The position numbers and the translations under genes are program-made. Positions 1-8,195 of a stretch of 41,031 nucleotides of DNA are shown here, one piece after another. The stretch covers positions 3,474,664-3,515,694 of the forward strand of contig NZ_LR733215.1 of assembly GCF_902506435.1 (NCBI RefSeq), given 5' to 3'. The stretch comes from Nocardioides sp. AX2bis. GTDB lineage: Bacteria > Actinomycetota > Actinomycetes > Propionibacteriales > Nocardioidaceae. A model generated the notes under the pieces. It ran no database searches. It saw only the letters and a list, made by a program, of their open reading frames with translations, and was not told the origin of the DNA. Within the stretch, counting starts at the first letter, position 1. Each line of letters opens with the position of its first letter.

Positions 1-44
1 TCCCACCCCCGCCGCCCCACCCGCAGCCCCAAGGAGCACCACCC

Positions 45-536
45 GTGGCCGACTCGTCCTTCGACATCGTCAGCAAGCTCGACCGCCAGGAGGTGGACAA
101 CGCCCTGGGCCAGACCGCCCGCGAGATCTCCACCCGCTTCGACTTCAAGGGCACCGGCGCCACCATCGAGTGGCAGGGCGACGACGCCATCGAGATCACC
201 GCGTCTGCCGACGACCGGGCCAGCGCCGTGCTGGACGTCTTCCAGGGCAAGCTGGTCAAGCGCAACGTCAGCCTCAAGGTGCTCGACCCCTCGGAGCCGC
301 GCGCGTCGGGGCAGCAGTCGAAGATCACCGTCGCGCTCAAGGAGGGCATCACCTCCGAGGACGCCAAGAAGATCTCCAAGCTGATCCGCGACGAGGGCCC
401 CAAGGGCGTCAAGGCGCAGATCCAGGGCGACGAGCTGCGGGTGAGCAGCAAGAAGCGCGACGACCTGCAGGCCGTGCAGCAGCTGGTGAAGGGCCAGGAC
501 TACGAGTTCGCGGTCCAGTTCACCAACTACCGCTGA
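45..536 (+). CDS. yajQ: YajQ family nucleotide-binding protein
   Basis: 163-residue cytosolic protein that matches the YajQ/UPF0234 family over its full length: N-terminal [17 protein letters not shown], the RFDFKG segment, and the C-terminal [11 protein letters not shown] ending are all family hallmarks. The family has two ferredoxin-like (RNP-type) domains. Some members bind cyclic di-GMP or other nucleotides, and the exact role in actinobacteria is unsettled. GTG start, with AAGGAG at 31-36 placed 8 nt upstream, so this start is well supported. It converges on cysA, with 15 bp between the two stop codons. Family assignment is firm; the ligand is inference. Confidence 0.95.
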   Translation: MADSSFDIVSKLDRQEVDNALGQTAREISTRFDFKGTGATIEWQGDDAIEITASADDRASAVLDVFQGKLVKRNVSLKVLDPSEPRASGQQSKITVALKEGITSEDAKKISKLIRDEGPKGVKAQIQGDELRVSSKKRDDLQAVQQLVKGQDYEFAVQFTNYR

Positions 537-555
537 CCCGGCCCTCCGCCGTCAG
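533..555. terminator. Convergent terminator hairpin between yajQ and cysA
   Basis: CTGAC (533-537) and GTCAG (551-555) form an inverted repeat that contains both stop codons (TGA of yajQ, TGA of cysA on the minus strand). Outer bases extend the stem with one bulge. The 13-nt loop is GC-rich and there is no U tract. Confidence 0.4.
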
Positions 556-1538
556 GCGCTCGCCGCCTCCCGCTGCCGTCCGCTGGCCACGCTGATCGCG
601 CCCTCCGCGGGCGTCAGCCACACCGCGGCGCCGGCCTCGAGGTGCATCGAGCGGGAGTGGGTGCGGGTCAGCACGACGGTGACGTCGGGGCGGTCCGCCA
701 CGGCGACCACCACGCGTACCTCGAAGCCGATCCGCAGCACCCGCTCGACCCGGCCCTGCACTCCGCCGGGTACGGGGTGGGTCGCGACCTCGATGTCGTG
801 CGGGCGCAGCACCTGCCCCTCGAGCGTGGTCACCTCGCCGAGGAAGCCCATCACGAAGTCGTTGGCCGGCTCGTCGTAGAGCTGGTCGGGGGTGCCCACC
901 TGCTCCACGCGGCCCTCGTTGATCACCACGATCTCGTCGGCGACCTCGAGGGCCTCCTCCTGGTCGTGGGTCACGAACACGGTGGTCACGTGGACCTCGT
1001 CGTGCAGGCGCCGCAGCCAGTCTCGGAGCTCCTTGCGGACCTTGGCGTCCAGCGCGCCGAAGGGCTCGTCGAGCAGCAGCACGGTCGGCTCGACCGCCAG
1101 CGCGCGGGCCAGCGCCATCCGCTGCCGCTGCCCGCCCGAGAGCTGGGCCGGCAGCCGGTGGGAGAACTGCGAGAGGTGCACGAGCTCCAGCAGCTCCTCC
1201 ACCCGCCTGGCGGTCTCCGCCTTGGGCCGCTTGCGGATCTCGAGACCGAAGGCCACGTTCTTGGCCACGGTCATGTGCTTGAAGACCGCGTAGTGCTGGA
1301 ACACGAAGCCGACGTTGCGCTTCTGCGGCGGCAGCCGGGTGGCGTCGGTGCCCTCGATGGTCACGGTGCCGGCGTCGGCGGTGTCCAGCCCGGCGATGAT
1401 GCGCAGCAGCGTCGACTTGCCCCCGCCGGACGGGCCGAGCAGGGCGGTGAGCTGCCCGGTGGGCAGCGACACGTTCACGTCGTCGAGGGCGACGAAGTCG
1501 CCGAACCTCTTGGTCAGGCCTGAGACCTCGATGCTCAT
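552..1538 (-). CDS. cysA: Sulfate/thiosulfate ABC transporter, ATP-binding protein CysA
   Basis: 328-residue ATPase that powers the sulfate/thiosulfate importer at the inner face of the membrane. Walker [10 protein letters not shown] is at about 35-43, Q-loop near 81, signature LSGGQRQR at about 133, Walker B VLLLDEP at about 153 and the switch His at 191. The C-terminal 100 residues form a TOBE-like regulatory domain, as in CysA/PotA-type ATPases. ATG at 1538 is chosen because MSIEVSGL is the usual family N-terminus; a TTG four codons upstream is possible but has no better ribosome site. It is last in the sbp-cysT-cysW-cysA operon, 25 bp after the cysW stop. Specificity for sulfate comes from the neighbours, since the ATPase alone would be ambiguous. 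Confidence 0.93.
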   Translation of the reverse strand: MSIEVSGLTKRFGDFVALDDVNVSLPTGQLTALLGPSGGGKSTLLRIIAGLDTADAGTVTIEGTDATRLPPQKRNVGFVFQHYAVFKHMTVAKNVAFGLEIRKRPKAETARRVEELLELVHLSQFSHRLPAQLSGGQRQRMALARALAVEPTVLLLDEPFGALDAKVRKELRDWLRRLHDEVHVTTVFVTHDQEEALEVADEIVVINEGRVEQVGTPDQLYDEPANDFVMGFLGEVTTLEGQVLRPHDIEVATHPVPGGVQGRVERVLRIGFEVRVVVAVADRPDVTVVLTRTHSRSMHLEAGAAVWLTPAEGAISVASGRQREAASA

Positions 1539-1563
1539 CGGTGGATCCAATCGGTAGCGGGGA

Positions 1564-2400
1564 TCATGAGTGGCTCTGGGGGCGGACGAGGGCGACGACC
1601 ACGAGGCAGGCGATGCTGACCAGGATCAGCAGGAACGAGGTGGCGTACGCCTCGCCCTGCTGGAAGTTCTGGTACTTCTGCTCCACCACGAGCGTCGCGG
1701 TCTGGGTGCGGCCGGTGTAGTTCCCCGAGACGATCTTGACCGCGCCGAACTCGCCCACGGAGCGGGCGAGGCTGAGGACGACGCCGTAGACGACGCCCCA
1801 CTTGATGCTGGGCAGGGTGATCCGCCAGAACGTCTGCGGGCCCGAGGCGCCGAGGCTGCGGGCGGCCTGCTCCTGGTCGTCGCCGACCTCGACCAGCACC
1901 GGGACGACCTCGCGGATGACCAGGGGCAGCGCGACGAAGCAGGTCGCCATCACCATCCCGGGCGAGTTGAAGATGACCTGGAAGCCGGCGGCCTCGAGCT
2001 CGGGGCCGACCAGGCCGTTGCGGCCGTTGTAGGCCAGCACCAGCGCGAGGCCGACGACCACCGGGGAGACCGACAGCGGCAGGTCGATCAGCGCCGAGAG
2101 CACCCGCTTGCCGGGGAACTCGTAGCGCACCAGCAGCAGCGAGATGGTCACGCCGAAGACCAGGTTGATCACCACGGCGAGGCCGGCGACGATGCCGGTC
2201 AGCCGCAGCGCGCTGATCACCTGCTCGTCGCCGAGGGCGTCGAGCAGGTTCGTCAGCCCCCCGTCGAAGGTCTGCTGGACCAGCAGCGCCAGCGGCCAGG
2301 CGACGAGGAAGAAGACGTAGCCCACGGCGACGAGCCGCAGCGTCCACTTCACCGGCACCGGGACGGCGGTGGTGGTCCGGGTCGCGGTCGGGCTAGCCAC
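1564..2400 (-). CDS. cysW: Sulfate ABC transporter permease CysW
   Basis: 278-residue inner-membrane permease with six predicted membrane segments. It carries the binding-protein-dependent transport EAA loop ([29 protein letters not shown]), which contacts CysA. The segment [14 protein letters not shown] is typical of CysW. The GTG start at 2400 overlaps the end of cysT by 8 bp, so the two permeases are translationally coupled. It forms a heterodimeric channel with CysT. The poly-Thr/Val N-terminus before the first membrane segment is short and unremarkable. Confidence 0.93.
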   Translation of the reverse strand: MASPTATRTTTAVPVPVKWTLRLVAVGYVFFLVAWPLALLVQQTFDGGLTNLLDALGDEQVISALRLTGIVAGLAVVINLVFGVTISLLLVRYEFPGKRVLSALIDLPLSVSPVVVGLALVLAYNGRNGLVGPELEAAGFQVIFNSPGMVMATCFVALPLVIREVVPVLVEVGDDQEQAARSLGASGPQTFWRITLPSIKWGVVYGVVLSLARSVGEFGAVKIVSGNYTGRTQTATLVVEQKYQNFQQGEAYATSFLLILVSIACLVVVALVRPQSHS

Positions 2401-3298
2401 GGCGGGCCACCCGTCGCTGGAGCACGTCGAGCAGCACGATGACGACCAGGGCGACGAACAGCATCACCGAGGCCACGGCGGCCGCGGAGGTGTTGTTGCC
2501 GTTCTCGATGAAGGTCAGCACCCGCACCGAGACCACCTCGGTCTCGAACGGCCGGTTGCCGCTGAGCAGCACCAGCGAGCCGTACTCGGAGATCGCCCGG
2601 GCGAAGGAGAGTGCGGCGCCGGCCGCGATCGCCGGCACCAGGCTGGGCAGGATGATCCGGCGGAAGATCGTCGAGCGTTTCGCGCCGAGCGAGGCCGCGG
2701 CCTCCTCGACGTCGGTCTCGAGCTCCTCGAGCACCGGCTGGACGGTGCGCACCACGAACGGCAGCGTCACGAACGCCAGCGCCAGCGTGACCGCCGACGG
2801 CGTGAACGCCCACTGCAGCCCCAGCGGGCTGTTGGGCCCGTAGAGCGAGAGCAGCACCAGTCCGGCCACGATCGTGGGCAGCGCGAACGGCACGTCGATG
2901 ATCACGTCGAGCAGCCGCTTGCCCCAGAACGAGTCGCGGACCAGCACCCAGGCGATGACCGTGCCGACGAGGACGTTGACCACGGTGACCACGGCGGCCT
3001 GGGTGACCGTCAGGGTGACTGCCGCCCACGTCTGGTCGTTCTGCAGCACCGAGACGTAGCCCGAGACACCGCCCTCGGCGGCCACGGCGACGACCGCGGC
3101 CAGCGGCAGGAGCACCAGGATGCTGAACCACAGCACGGCCACGCCGAGGCCGAGGCCGGCGCCGCGGGTCAGGGTGCTGCGCGGCCCGGAGCGCCGCGAC
3201 CGGCGGGGGCGGCGTCGGCCGCCCCCGCCCCCGGTGGGCACGTCGGCCCCCGGGTCCACCGGCGGGGGCGAGCCCCGCTCGACGAGGGCGCTGGTCAC
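2393..3298 (-). CDS. cysT: Sulfate ABC transporter permease CysT (CysU)
   Basis: 301-residue inner-membrane permease, partner of CysW. The GTG at 3298 overlaps the sbp stop as GTGA, which decides the start against an in-frame start 102 bp upstream inside sbp. After a Pro/Gly/Arg-rich cytosolic tail of about 45 residues there are six hydrophobic segments. The EAA loop (ELETDVEEAAASLGAKRSTIFRRIILP) and the SISEYGSLVLLSGN-like segment (here AISEYGSLVLLSGN) fit the CysT family. The N-terminal tail is longer than in enterobacterial CysT and looks disordered. Order and overlaps show that the four genes form one operon. Confidence 0.92.
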   Translation of the reverse strand: MTSALVERGSPPPVDPGADVPTGGGGGRRRPRRSRRSGPRSTLTRGAGLGLGVAVLWFSILVLLPLAAVVAVAAEGGVSGYVSVLQNDQTWAAVTLTVTQAAVVTVVNVLVGTVIAWVLVRDSFWGKRLLDVIIDVPFALPTIVAGLVLLSLYGPNSPLGLQWAFTPSAVTLALAFVTLPFVVRTVQPVLEELETDVEEAAASLGAKRSTIFRRIILPSLVPAIAAGAALSFARAISEYGSLVLLSGNRPFETEVVSVRVLTFIENGNNTSAAAVASVMLFVALVVIVLLDVLQRRVARRG

Positions 3299-4347
3299 TC
3301 CTCGCCGACCTTGCCGGTCTCCTGCTGGAGCTCGGTGATGATGCCCAGCGGGTTGCCCTCCTCGCCGTCGCCGAAGTAGAGGTCGGCCGCCTCGCCCCAC
3401 CCGCCGAAGTCGTCGTCGATCGTGAAGAGCTCCTCCGGGGTCGGGAACGGGTCGGCGGGGTCGTTGGCACCCTCGACCTCGCCGATCTCGACGTCGTCGA
3501 CGACCGGCCGGAAGCCGGACTGCGCGTAGTCGGCCTGCGCCTCGGGGCCGGTCATGAACTCCAGGAACGCCTCGGCGGTCGCGTCGGCGTCCACCGTGGT
3601 CGCGGCCGGGTTCTCGATCAGCAGCGTGTCCGGCGGGACGACGTAGTCGATGTCCGCGCCGCTCTGCTTGGCCAGGATCGCCTCGTTCTCGTACGACAGC
3701 AGCAAGTCGCCGCTGCCGTCGGTGAACGCCGTCGTGGCCTCGCGACCGCTGCCGGGCAGCGCGATGGTGTTGCCGAGCAGCGACGTGATGAAGTCACGGG
3801 CCTCGTCCTCGCTCCCGCCGTTGCCGGCGACGTGCGCCCACGCGGCGAGGATGTTCCAGCGCGCCGACCCGGACGAGCCGGGGTTGGGGGTGATCACCTC
3901 GACACCGGGCTCGACGACGTCGTCCCAGGTCTCGATGCCGTCGGGGTTGCCGGACCGGACCACGAACACGACCACCGAGGAGGTCGCGATGCCGTTGGTC
4001 GGGGTGTCGCGCCAGGTGCTCTCGACGAGACCGGCGTCGACGAGCCGGGTGATGTCGGTCTCGAGCGAGTAGTGCACGACGTCGGCCTCCGCCCCGGCCT
4101 CGACGGCGCGGCTCTGGTCGCCCGAGGCGCCGTAGGAGGTCAGGAAGTCCGAGCCGGACATGCCCTCGCCCTCCGGGGTCGAGGTGAAGTCCTCGAACAC
4201 CGGCGCGTTCGCCGCCTCCATCACCGAGAACGCGTTCACCGTCACGGACTTCTCCGCGTCGTCGCCGCTGCTCGCGCCCGAGCACCCGGTCAAGGCCAGG
4301 ACCGAGGTCGCCCCGAGCGCGGCCGCCGCCTTGAAGGTCTTCTTCAT
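3295..4347 (-). CDS. sbp: Sulfate-binding lipoprotein (extracytoplasmic receptor)
   Basis: 350-residue solute-binding protein. An N-terminal signal with lipobox LTGC (Cys at about 22) predicts a lipid-anchored receptor on the outer face of the membrane, as expected in a Gram-positive. The segment ITPNPGSSGSARWN corresponds to the family signature TPNPKTSGGARWN that lines the sulfate pocket, and ADVVHYSLETDI is also family-typical. ATG start with GGAGAG about 9 nt upstream. First gene of the sulfate importer operon. Sulfate is the likely substrate; thiosulfate, or molybdate/tungstate as more distant options, cannot be ruled out from sequence. Confidence 0.93.
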   Translation of the reverse strand: MKKTFKAAAALGATSVLALTGCSGASSGDDAEKSVTVNAFSVMEAANAPVFEDFTSTPEGEGMSGSDFLTSYGASGDQSRAVEAGAEADVVHYSLETDITRLVDAGLVESTWRDTPTNGIATSSVVVFVVRSGNPDGIETWDDVVEPGVEVITPNPGSSGSARWNILAAWAHVAGNGGSEDEARDFITSLLGNTIALPGSGREATTAFTDGSGDLLLSYENEAILAKQSGADIDYVVPPDTLLIENPAATTVDADATAEAFLEFMTGPEAQADYAQSGFRPVVDDVEIGEVEGANDPADPFPTPEELFTIDDDFGGWGEAADLYFGDGEEGNPLGIITELQQETGKVGEE

Positions 4348-4550
4348 CTGTGTCTCTCTCCGTCCCGGTGAACCAGGACTCGTCCCACCGCGCGGTGCGG
4401 TGACCCAACAATGACGATGAGATTAGTAGAGAAACACGAGAATGGGGGGACGCGCCACGGTTCGAGACCAGGAGGTCGTCCCGGGAGTGCGGGCTACATT
4501 GGCGAGGCGCTCGCCGGCGTCGGCGAGATCCCCGACGGAACAGGACGGCC
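4348..4550. promoter_or_regulatory. Divergent control region between sbp and korA
   Basis: 203 bp between two divergent operons. An AT-richer island (about 4408-4436) is exceptional for this window; on the minus strand it holds TAATCT, a possible -10 for sbp. A perfect 12-bp palindrome CACCGCGCGGTG lies at 4386-4397 in the sbp leader. On the plus strand TACATT (4495-4500) is a possible -10 for korA, followed by two competing hairpins (4501-4527) and AGGA at 4542-4545 before the GTG. No convincing -35 box was seen on either strand. Confidence 0.45.
4501..4527 (+). promoter_or_regulatory. Competing hairpins in the korA leader
   Basis: GGCGAG (4501-4506), CTCGCC (4510-4515) and GGCGAG (4522-4527) can pair 1-2 (3-nt loop) or 2-3 (6-nt loop), but not both at once. 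The element sits 15 nt before the AGGA ribosome site. The layout resembles an attenuation switch, but no ligand domain is visible. Confidence 0.35.
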
Positions 4551-6500
4551 GTGGCGACCGAGGTCAAGCAGCTCGACAGGGTCATCATCCGTTTCGCCGG
4601 CGACTCCGGTGACGGCATGCAGCTCACCGGCGACCGGTTCACCCAGGAGTCGGCCGCCTTCGGCAACGACCTCGTGACCCTGCCGAACTTCCCCGCCGAG
4701 ATCCGGGCGCCCCAGGGCACGCTGCCCGGGGTGTCGTCCTTCCAGGTGCACTTCGCCGACCACGACATCCTCACCGCCGGCGACGCCCCCGACGTGCTGG
4801 TCGCGATGAACCCGGCCGCGCTGCGGGCCAACCTGCCGGACCTGCCGCGCGGCGCGACGGTCATCGTCGACACCCACGACTTCACCACCCGCAACCTGGC
4901 CAAGGCCGGCTACGACGCGAACCCCCTGGACTCCCTCGACGAGCCCGGCTCGCCGCTGGCGGAGTTCGCGGTGCACACCGTCGACCTCACCGGGATGACG
5001 GTGGGGGCGGTCAAGGAGTTCGGGCTGTCGCGCAAGGACGCCTCGCGCGCCAAGAACATGTTCGCCCTCGGGCTGCTGTCGTGGATGTACGGCCGGCCCA
5101 CCGAGCACACCGAGAAGTTCCTGCACCGCCGGTTCTCCCGGGTGCCCGACATCCGGGACGCCAACATCACGGCCTTCAAGGCCGGGTGGGCCTTCGGCGA
5201 GACCACCGAGACGTTCGCGGTGCGCTACGAGGTGAAGCCGGCCCCGATGGCGGCCGGCACGTACCGCAACATCACCGGCAACCTGGCCCTGGCCTACGGC
5301 CTGGTCGCCGCGGGCGTCCGCTCCGGCCTGCCGGTCTTCCTCGGCTCCTACCCGATCACCCCGGCCTCCGACGTGCTGCACGAGCTGAGCAAGCACAAGG
5401 CCTTCGGTGTGACGACCTTCCAGGCCGAGGACGAGATCGCGGGCATCGGCGCCGCCATCGGCGCCTCCTTCTCGGGCGCGCTCGGCGTCACCACGACCTC
5501 CGGGCCCGGCGTGGCGCTCAAGTCGGAGTCGATCGGCCTGGCGGTGATGACCGAGCTGCCGCTGCTGGTGATCGACGTGCAGCGCGGCGGACCCTCGACC
5601 GGGCTGCCGACCAAGACCGAGCAGGCCGACCTGATGCAGGCGATGTACGGCCGCAACGGCGAGGCGCCCGTACCGATCGTGGCGCCGCGCTCGCCGGCGG
5701 ACTGCTTCGACGCCGCGATCGAGGCCGCCCGGATCGCGGTGACCTACCGCACCCCGGTGATGCTGCTCTCCGACGGCTACCTGGCCAACGGCTCCGAGCC
5801 GTGGCGGATCCCGGAGGTCGACGACCTCCCGGTGGTCGACCCGGGCTTCGCGACCGCCACGAACCACGTCTCGACCGGCAAGGACGGCGCGGAGACGGCC
5901 GACTTCTGGCCGTACCTGCGCGACGAGGCCACGCTGGCGCGGCCCTGGGCCGTGCCCGGCACGGCCGGTCTCGAGCACCGCATCGGCGGGCTGGAGAAGG
6001 GCGAGGGCCACGGCGACATCTCCTACGACCCCGCCAACCACGAGCGGATGGTCCGCACCCGCCAGGCGAAGGTCGACGCCGTCGCCGACTCCCTGCCGCC
6101 GCTCGAGGTCGACGACCCGTCCGGCCAGGCCAAGGTCCTGGTGATCGGGTGGGGCTCGACCTACGGCCCGATCGGCGCCGGGGTACGCCGGGTCCGCCGC
6201 TCGGGCCACCACGCGGCCCAGGTGCACCTGCGCCACCTCAACCCGTTCCCCCACGACCTCGGCGAGATCCTCGGCCGCTACGAGCGGGTGCTGGTGCCCG
6301 AGATGAACCTCGGCCAGCTCTCCACCCTGCTGCGGGCGCGCTACCTCGTCGACGCCCGCGGCTACCACCAGGTCAACGGGCTGCCGCTCAAGGCCGCCGC
6401 GCTGGCCCAGGCCATCGGCGAGCTCGTCGCCGAGGCCGAGGGCGTGCCCCTGCACGAGCTCGACCTGACCGCCGCCACGTCCCAGGAGGTCCACCAGTGA
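4551..6500 (+). CDS. korA: 2-oxoglutarate:ferredoxin oxidoreductase, alpha subunit (fused gamma-alpha)
   Basis: 649-residue cytosolic subunit. Together with KorB it oxidatively decarboxylates 2-oxoglutarate to succinyl-CoA and passes the electrons to ferredoxin. The first ~190 residues are the gamma domain (IRFAGDSGDGMQLTGDRF). After it come the alpha pyrimidine-binding domain (GSYPITPASDVLHELS, ATTSGPG-type loop TTTSGPGVALKSE, RGGPSTGLPTKTEQADL) and a C-terminal domain. This gamma-alpha fusion is the usual layout of the two-gene actinobacterial Kor. GTG start with AGGA 5 nt upstream. The enzyme is an alternative to the NAD-linked 2-oxoglutarate dehydrogenase. A 2-oxoacid other than 2-oxoglutarate is possible but less likely. 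Confidence 0.93.
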   Translation: MATEVKQLDRVIIRFAGDSGDGMQLTGDRFTQESAAFGNDLVTLPNFPAEIRAPQGTLPGVSSFQVHFADHDILTAGDAPDVLVAMNPAALRANLPDLPRGATVIVDTHDFTTRNLAKAGYDANPLDSLDEPGSPLAEFAVHTVDLTGMTVGAVKEFGLSRKDASRAKNMFALGLLSWMYGRPTEHTEKFLHRRFSRVPDIRDANITAFKAGWAFGETTETFAVRYEVKPAPMAAGTYRNITGNLALAYGLVAAGVRSGLPVFLGSYPITPASDVLHELSKHKAFGVTTFQAEDEIAGIGAAIGASFSGALGVTTTSGPGVALKSESIGLAVMTELPLLVIDVQRGGPSTGLPTKTEQADLMQAMYGRNGEAPVPIVAPRSPADCFDAAIEAARIAVTYRTPVMLLSDGYLANGSEPWRIPEVDDLPVVDPGFATATNHVSTGKDGAETADFWPYLRDEATLARPWAVPGTAGLEHRIGGLEKGEGHGDISYDPANHERMVRTRQAKVDAVADSLPPLEVDDPSGQAKVLVIGWGSTYGPIGAGVRRVRRSGHHAAQVHLRHLNPFPHDLGEILGRYERVLVPEMNLGQLSTLLRARYLVDARGYHQVNGLPLKAAALAQAIGELVAEAEGVPLHELDLTAATSQEVHQ

Positions 6501-7609
6501 GCACCACCGCCGACCTGCCGTCCCCCACCCTGCGCACCGGCACCGACGGCGTCCCCGCCGTCGACCCCGACGCGCCGGCCCAGACCGGCAAGGAGTTCAC
6601 CTCCGACCAGGAGGTGCGCTGGTGCCCCGGCTGCGGCGACTACGCCGTGCTCAAGGCGGTCCAGTCGTTCCTGCCCGACCTCGGGCTGCGCCGCGAGAAC
6701 ATCGTGTTCGTCTCCGGGATCGGCTGCTCGAGCCGCTTCCCCTACTACCTCGACACCTACGGCATGCACTCGATCCACGGGCGCGCGCCGGCGATCGCCA
6801 CCGGGATCGCCACCACGCGCGAGGACCTCTCGGTGTGGGTCGTGACCGGTGACGGGGACGCGCTGTCGATCGGCGGCAACCACCTGGTCCACGCCCTGCG
6901 CCGCAACGTGAACATGACGATCCTGCTGTTCAACAACCGGATCTACGGCCTGACCAAGGGGCAGTACTCCCCCACCTCGGAGGCCGGCAAGGTCACCAAG
7001 TCGACCCCGATGGGCTCGGTCGACCACCCGTTCAACCCGGTCTCGCTGGCGCTGGGCGCCGAGGCGACGTTCGTGGCGCGCACCATCGACTCGGACCGCA
7101 AGCACCTCACCCAGGTCCTGGCCGCCGCGGCCGCGCACCGCGGGACGAGCCTGGTCGAGATCTACCAGAACTGCCCGATCTTCAACGACGGGGCGTTCGA
7201 CGCGATCAAGGACCGCGACACCAAGGCCGACGCGATCATCCCGCTCGAGCAGGGGCAGCCGATCCGGTTCGGCGCCCCGGCCGAGGACGGCGGCGGCAGC
7301 CGCGGCCTGGCCCGGGACGCAGGGACGGGGGGTGTCCGCGTGGTCGACGTGGCCGAGGTCGGCCTCGACGCGCTGCTGGTGCACGACGCCACCCGGGACG
7401 ACCCGACCACGGCCTTCGCGATCAGCCGCCTCACCGACGCCGGCTACCTGCGACAGAGCCCGATCGGGATCTTCCGCCAGGTCGAGCGCCCGACCTACGA
7501 CGACCAGGCGCGGGCCCAGCTCAGCACCGCCAGGGACGCCGCCCCGGGCGACCAGGCAGACCGCCTGGCCGCCCTCATCGGGGGCGGCGACACCTGGACG
7601 GTGGTCTGA
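6497..7609 (+). CDS. korB: 2-oxoglutarate:ferredoxin oxidoreductase, beta subunit
   Basis: 370-residue TPP-binding subunit. Cys43 and Cys46 (CPGCGDY), Cys77 (GIGCSSRFP) and Cys226 (YQNCPIFND) are the four expected ligands of the single [4Fe-4S] cluster. The TPP/Mg motif runs from GDGD (118-121) to NN (146-147). GTG start overlaps the korA stop as GTGA, with a perfect AGGAGG at 6484-6489, so start and coupling are secure. No ferredoxin-like (delta) subunit is present, so an external ferredoxin must accept the electrons. The last 50 residues (DDQARAQL...) are an actinobacteria-like tail. Confidence 0.94.
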   Translation: MSTTADLPSPTLRTGTDGVPAVDPDAPAQTGKEFTSDQEVRWCPGCGDYAVLKAVQSFLPDLGLRRENIVFVSGIGCSSRFPYYLDTYGMHSIHGRAPAIATGIATTREDLSVWVVTGDGDALSIGGNHLVHALRRNVNMTILLFNNRIYGLTKGQYSPTSEAGKVTKSTPMGSVDHPFNPVSLALGAEATFVARTIDSDRKHLTQVLAAAAAHRGTSLVEIYQNCPIFNDGAFDAIKDRDTKADAIIPLEQGQPIRFGAPAEDGGGSRGLARDAGTGGVRVVDVAEVGLDALLVHDATRDDPTTAFAISRLTDAGYLRQSPIGIFRQVERPTYDDQARAQLSTARDAAPGDQADRLAALIGGGDTWTVV

Positions 7610-7624
7610 CCCACGAGGGTCAGA
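7605..7624. terminator. Bidirectional terminator hairpin shared by korB and the secreted protein gene
   Basis: Perfect 8-bp stem TCTGACCC (7605-7612) / GGGTCAGA (7617-7624) with a 4-nt ACGA loop. The stop codons of both convergent genes lie in opposite arms. No U tract, as is common for actinobacterial terminators. Confidence 0.65.
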
Positions 7625-8081
7625 AGGTCTCGATCCGGTAGATCCGGTTCGAGTAGGACGTCGCGTAGGTGCCGGTCTTCTGGGTCTTGGCGCGGTAGCG
7701 CACCACCCCGCGGTCACGGCGCGGCGCGACCTTCGAGCGGTACCGGCTGTCGTTGTTCGTGCGGACCTTGTTGTAGCGGGTCCACCGGCCGTCGCCGAAC
7801 TTGCGCTCGATGATCACGAACCGCTTGACGTAGCGCGGTCCCACCTTGCCGCTGATGGCGAACCGGTTGCCGGAGCGCTCCTTGCCGCGCAGCGTGATGT
7901 TGCGCATCGGCTTGGCGGCCGCCTCGGCGGCACCGGCCTTCTCGCTGCTCGCGGCCGGCACGGTGCGCGCGTCGTAGGACGAGGCGGGGGCGGCGGTGGC
8001 CTGCCCGGGGACGGCCAGGCCGATCAGGGCGACGGCGACCGTGCCTCCGACGGCGCGGCCCAGGGTGTGACGCAGGGACAT
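7620..8081 (-). CDS. Small secreted protein of unknown function
   Basis: 153 residues. The N-terminus has a clear signal peptide (MSLRHTLGRAVGGTVAVALIGLAVPG) with a probable cleavage after ATAAPA at about residue 32. The mature part is basic and rich in Arg, Lys, Tyr and Thr, with short beta-like stretches (RFAISGKVGPRYVKRFVIIERK, RYNKVRTNNDSRYRSKVAP). This looks like a small beta-sandwich module of the kind found in actinobacterial exported proteins. I do not recognise a family with confidence. ATG start with GAGGAGAA about 6 nt upstream. A possible -10 (TATGGT, plus-strand 8141-8146) precedes a GC-rich leader with a perfect inverted repeat at 8112-8136. Confidence 0.7.
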   Translation of the reverse strand: MSLRHTLGRAVGGTVAVALIGLAVPGQATAAPASSYDARTVPAASSEKAGAAEAAAKPMRNITLRGKERSGNRFAISGKVGPRYVKRFVIIERKFGDGRWTRYNKVRTNNDSRYRSKVAPRRDRGVVRYRAKTQKTGTYATSYSNRIYRIETF

Positions 8082-8111
8082 GAGGTTCTCCTCGGTGATG
8101 GGGGTGCGCAG

Positions 8112-8136
8112 GCGTCCGAGCCCGGGGCGCGGACGC
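8112..8136 (-). promoter_or_regulatory. Inverted repeat in leader of the secreted protein gene
   Basis: GCGTCCG (8112-8118) and CGGACGC (8130-8136) form a perfect 7-bp stem with an 11-nt loop. A second overlapping 6-bp pair exists (CCGAGC 8116-8121, GCTCGG 8135-8140). It lies between the putative -10 and the ribosome site, so it could be a leader hairpin or an operator. Confidence 0.35.
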
Positions 8137-8183
8137 TCGGACCATAACGCGGCCCCGCCCCCGATGGGACGAAAGACCCGCCC

Positions 8184-8189
8184 TAGGTT
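8184..8189 (+). promoter_or_regulatory. Leaderless-type -10 box of rarD
   Basis: TAGGTT ends 6 nt before the GTG at 8196, the spacing expected if transcription starts at the start codon. No Shine-Dalgarno sequence is present. Confidence 0.55.
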
Positions 8190-8195
8190 GGACCA

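Noticed and set aside
4348..4550. A SAM-type riboswitch ahead of the sulfate transport operon.
   Set aside because: I could not find the conserved SAM-I or SAM-II core; only a palindrome and small hairpins are visible.
4494..6494. 666-codon open frame on the minus strand opposite korA.
   Set aside because: Shadow of korA; Gly/Val/Arg/His-rich with no family motif, while korA is complete and well conserved.
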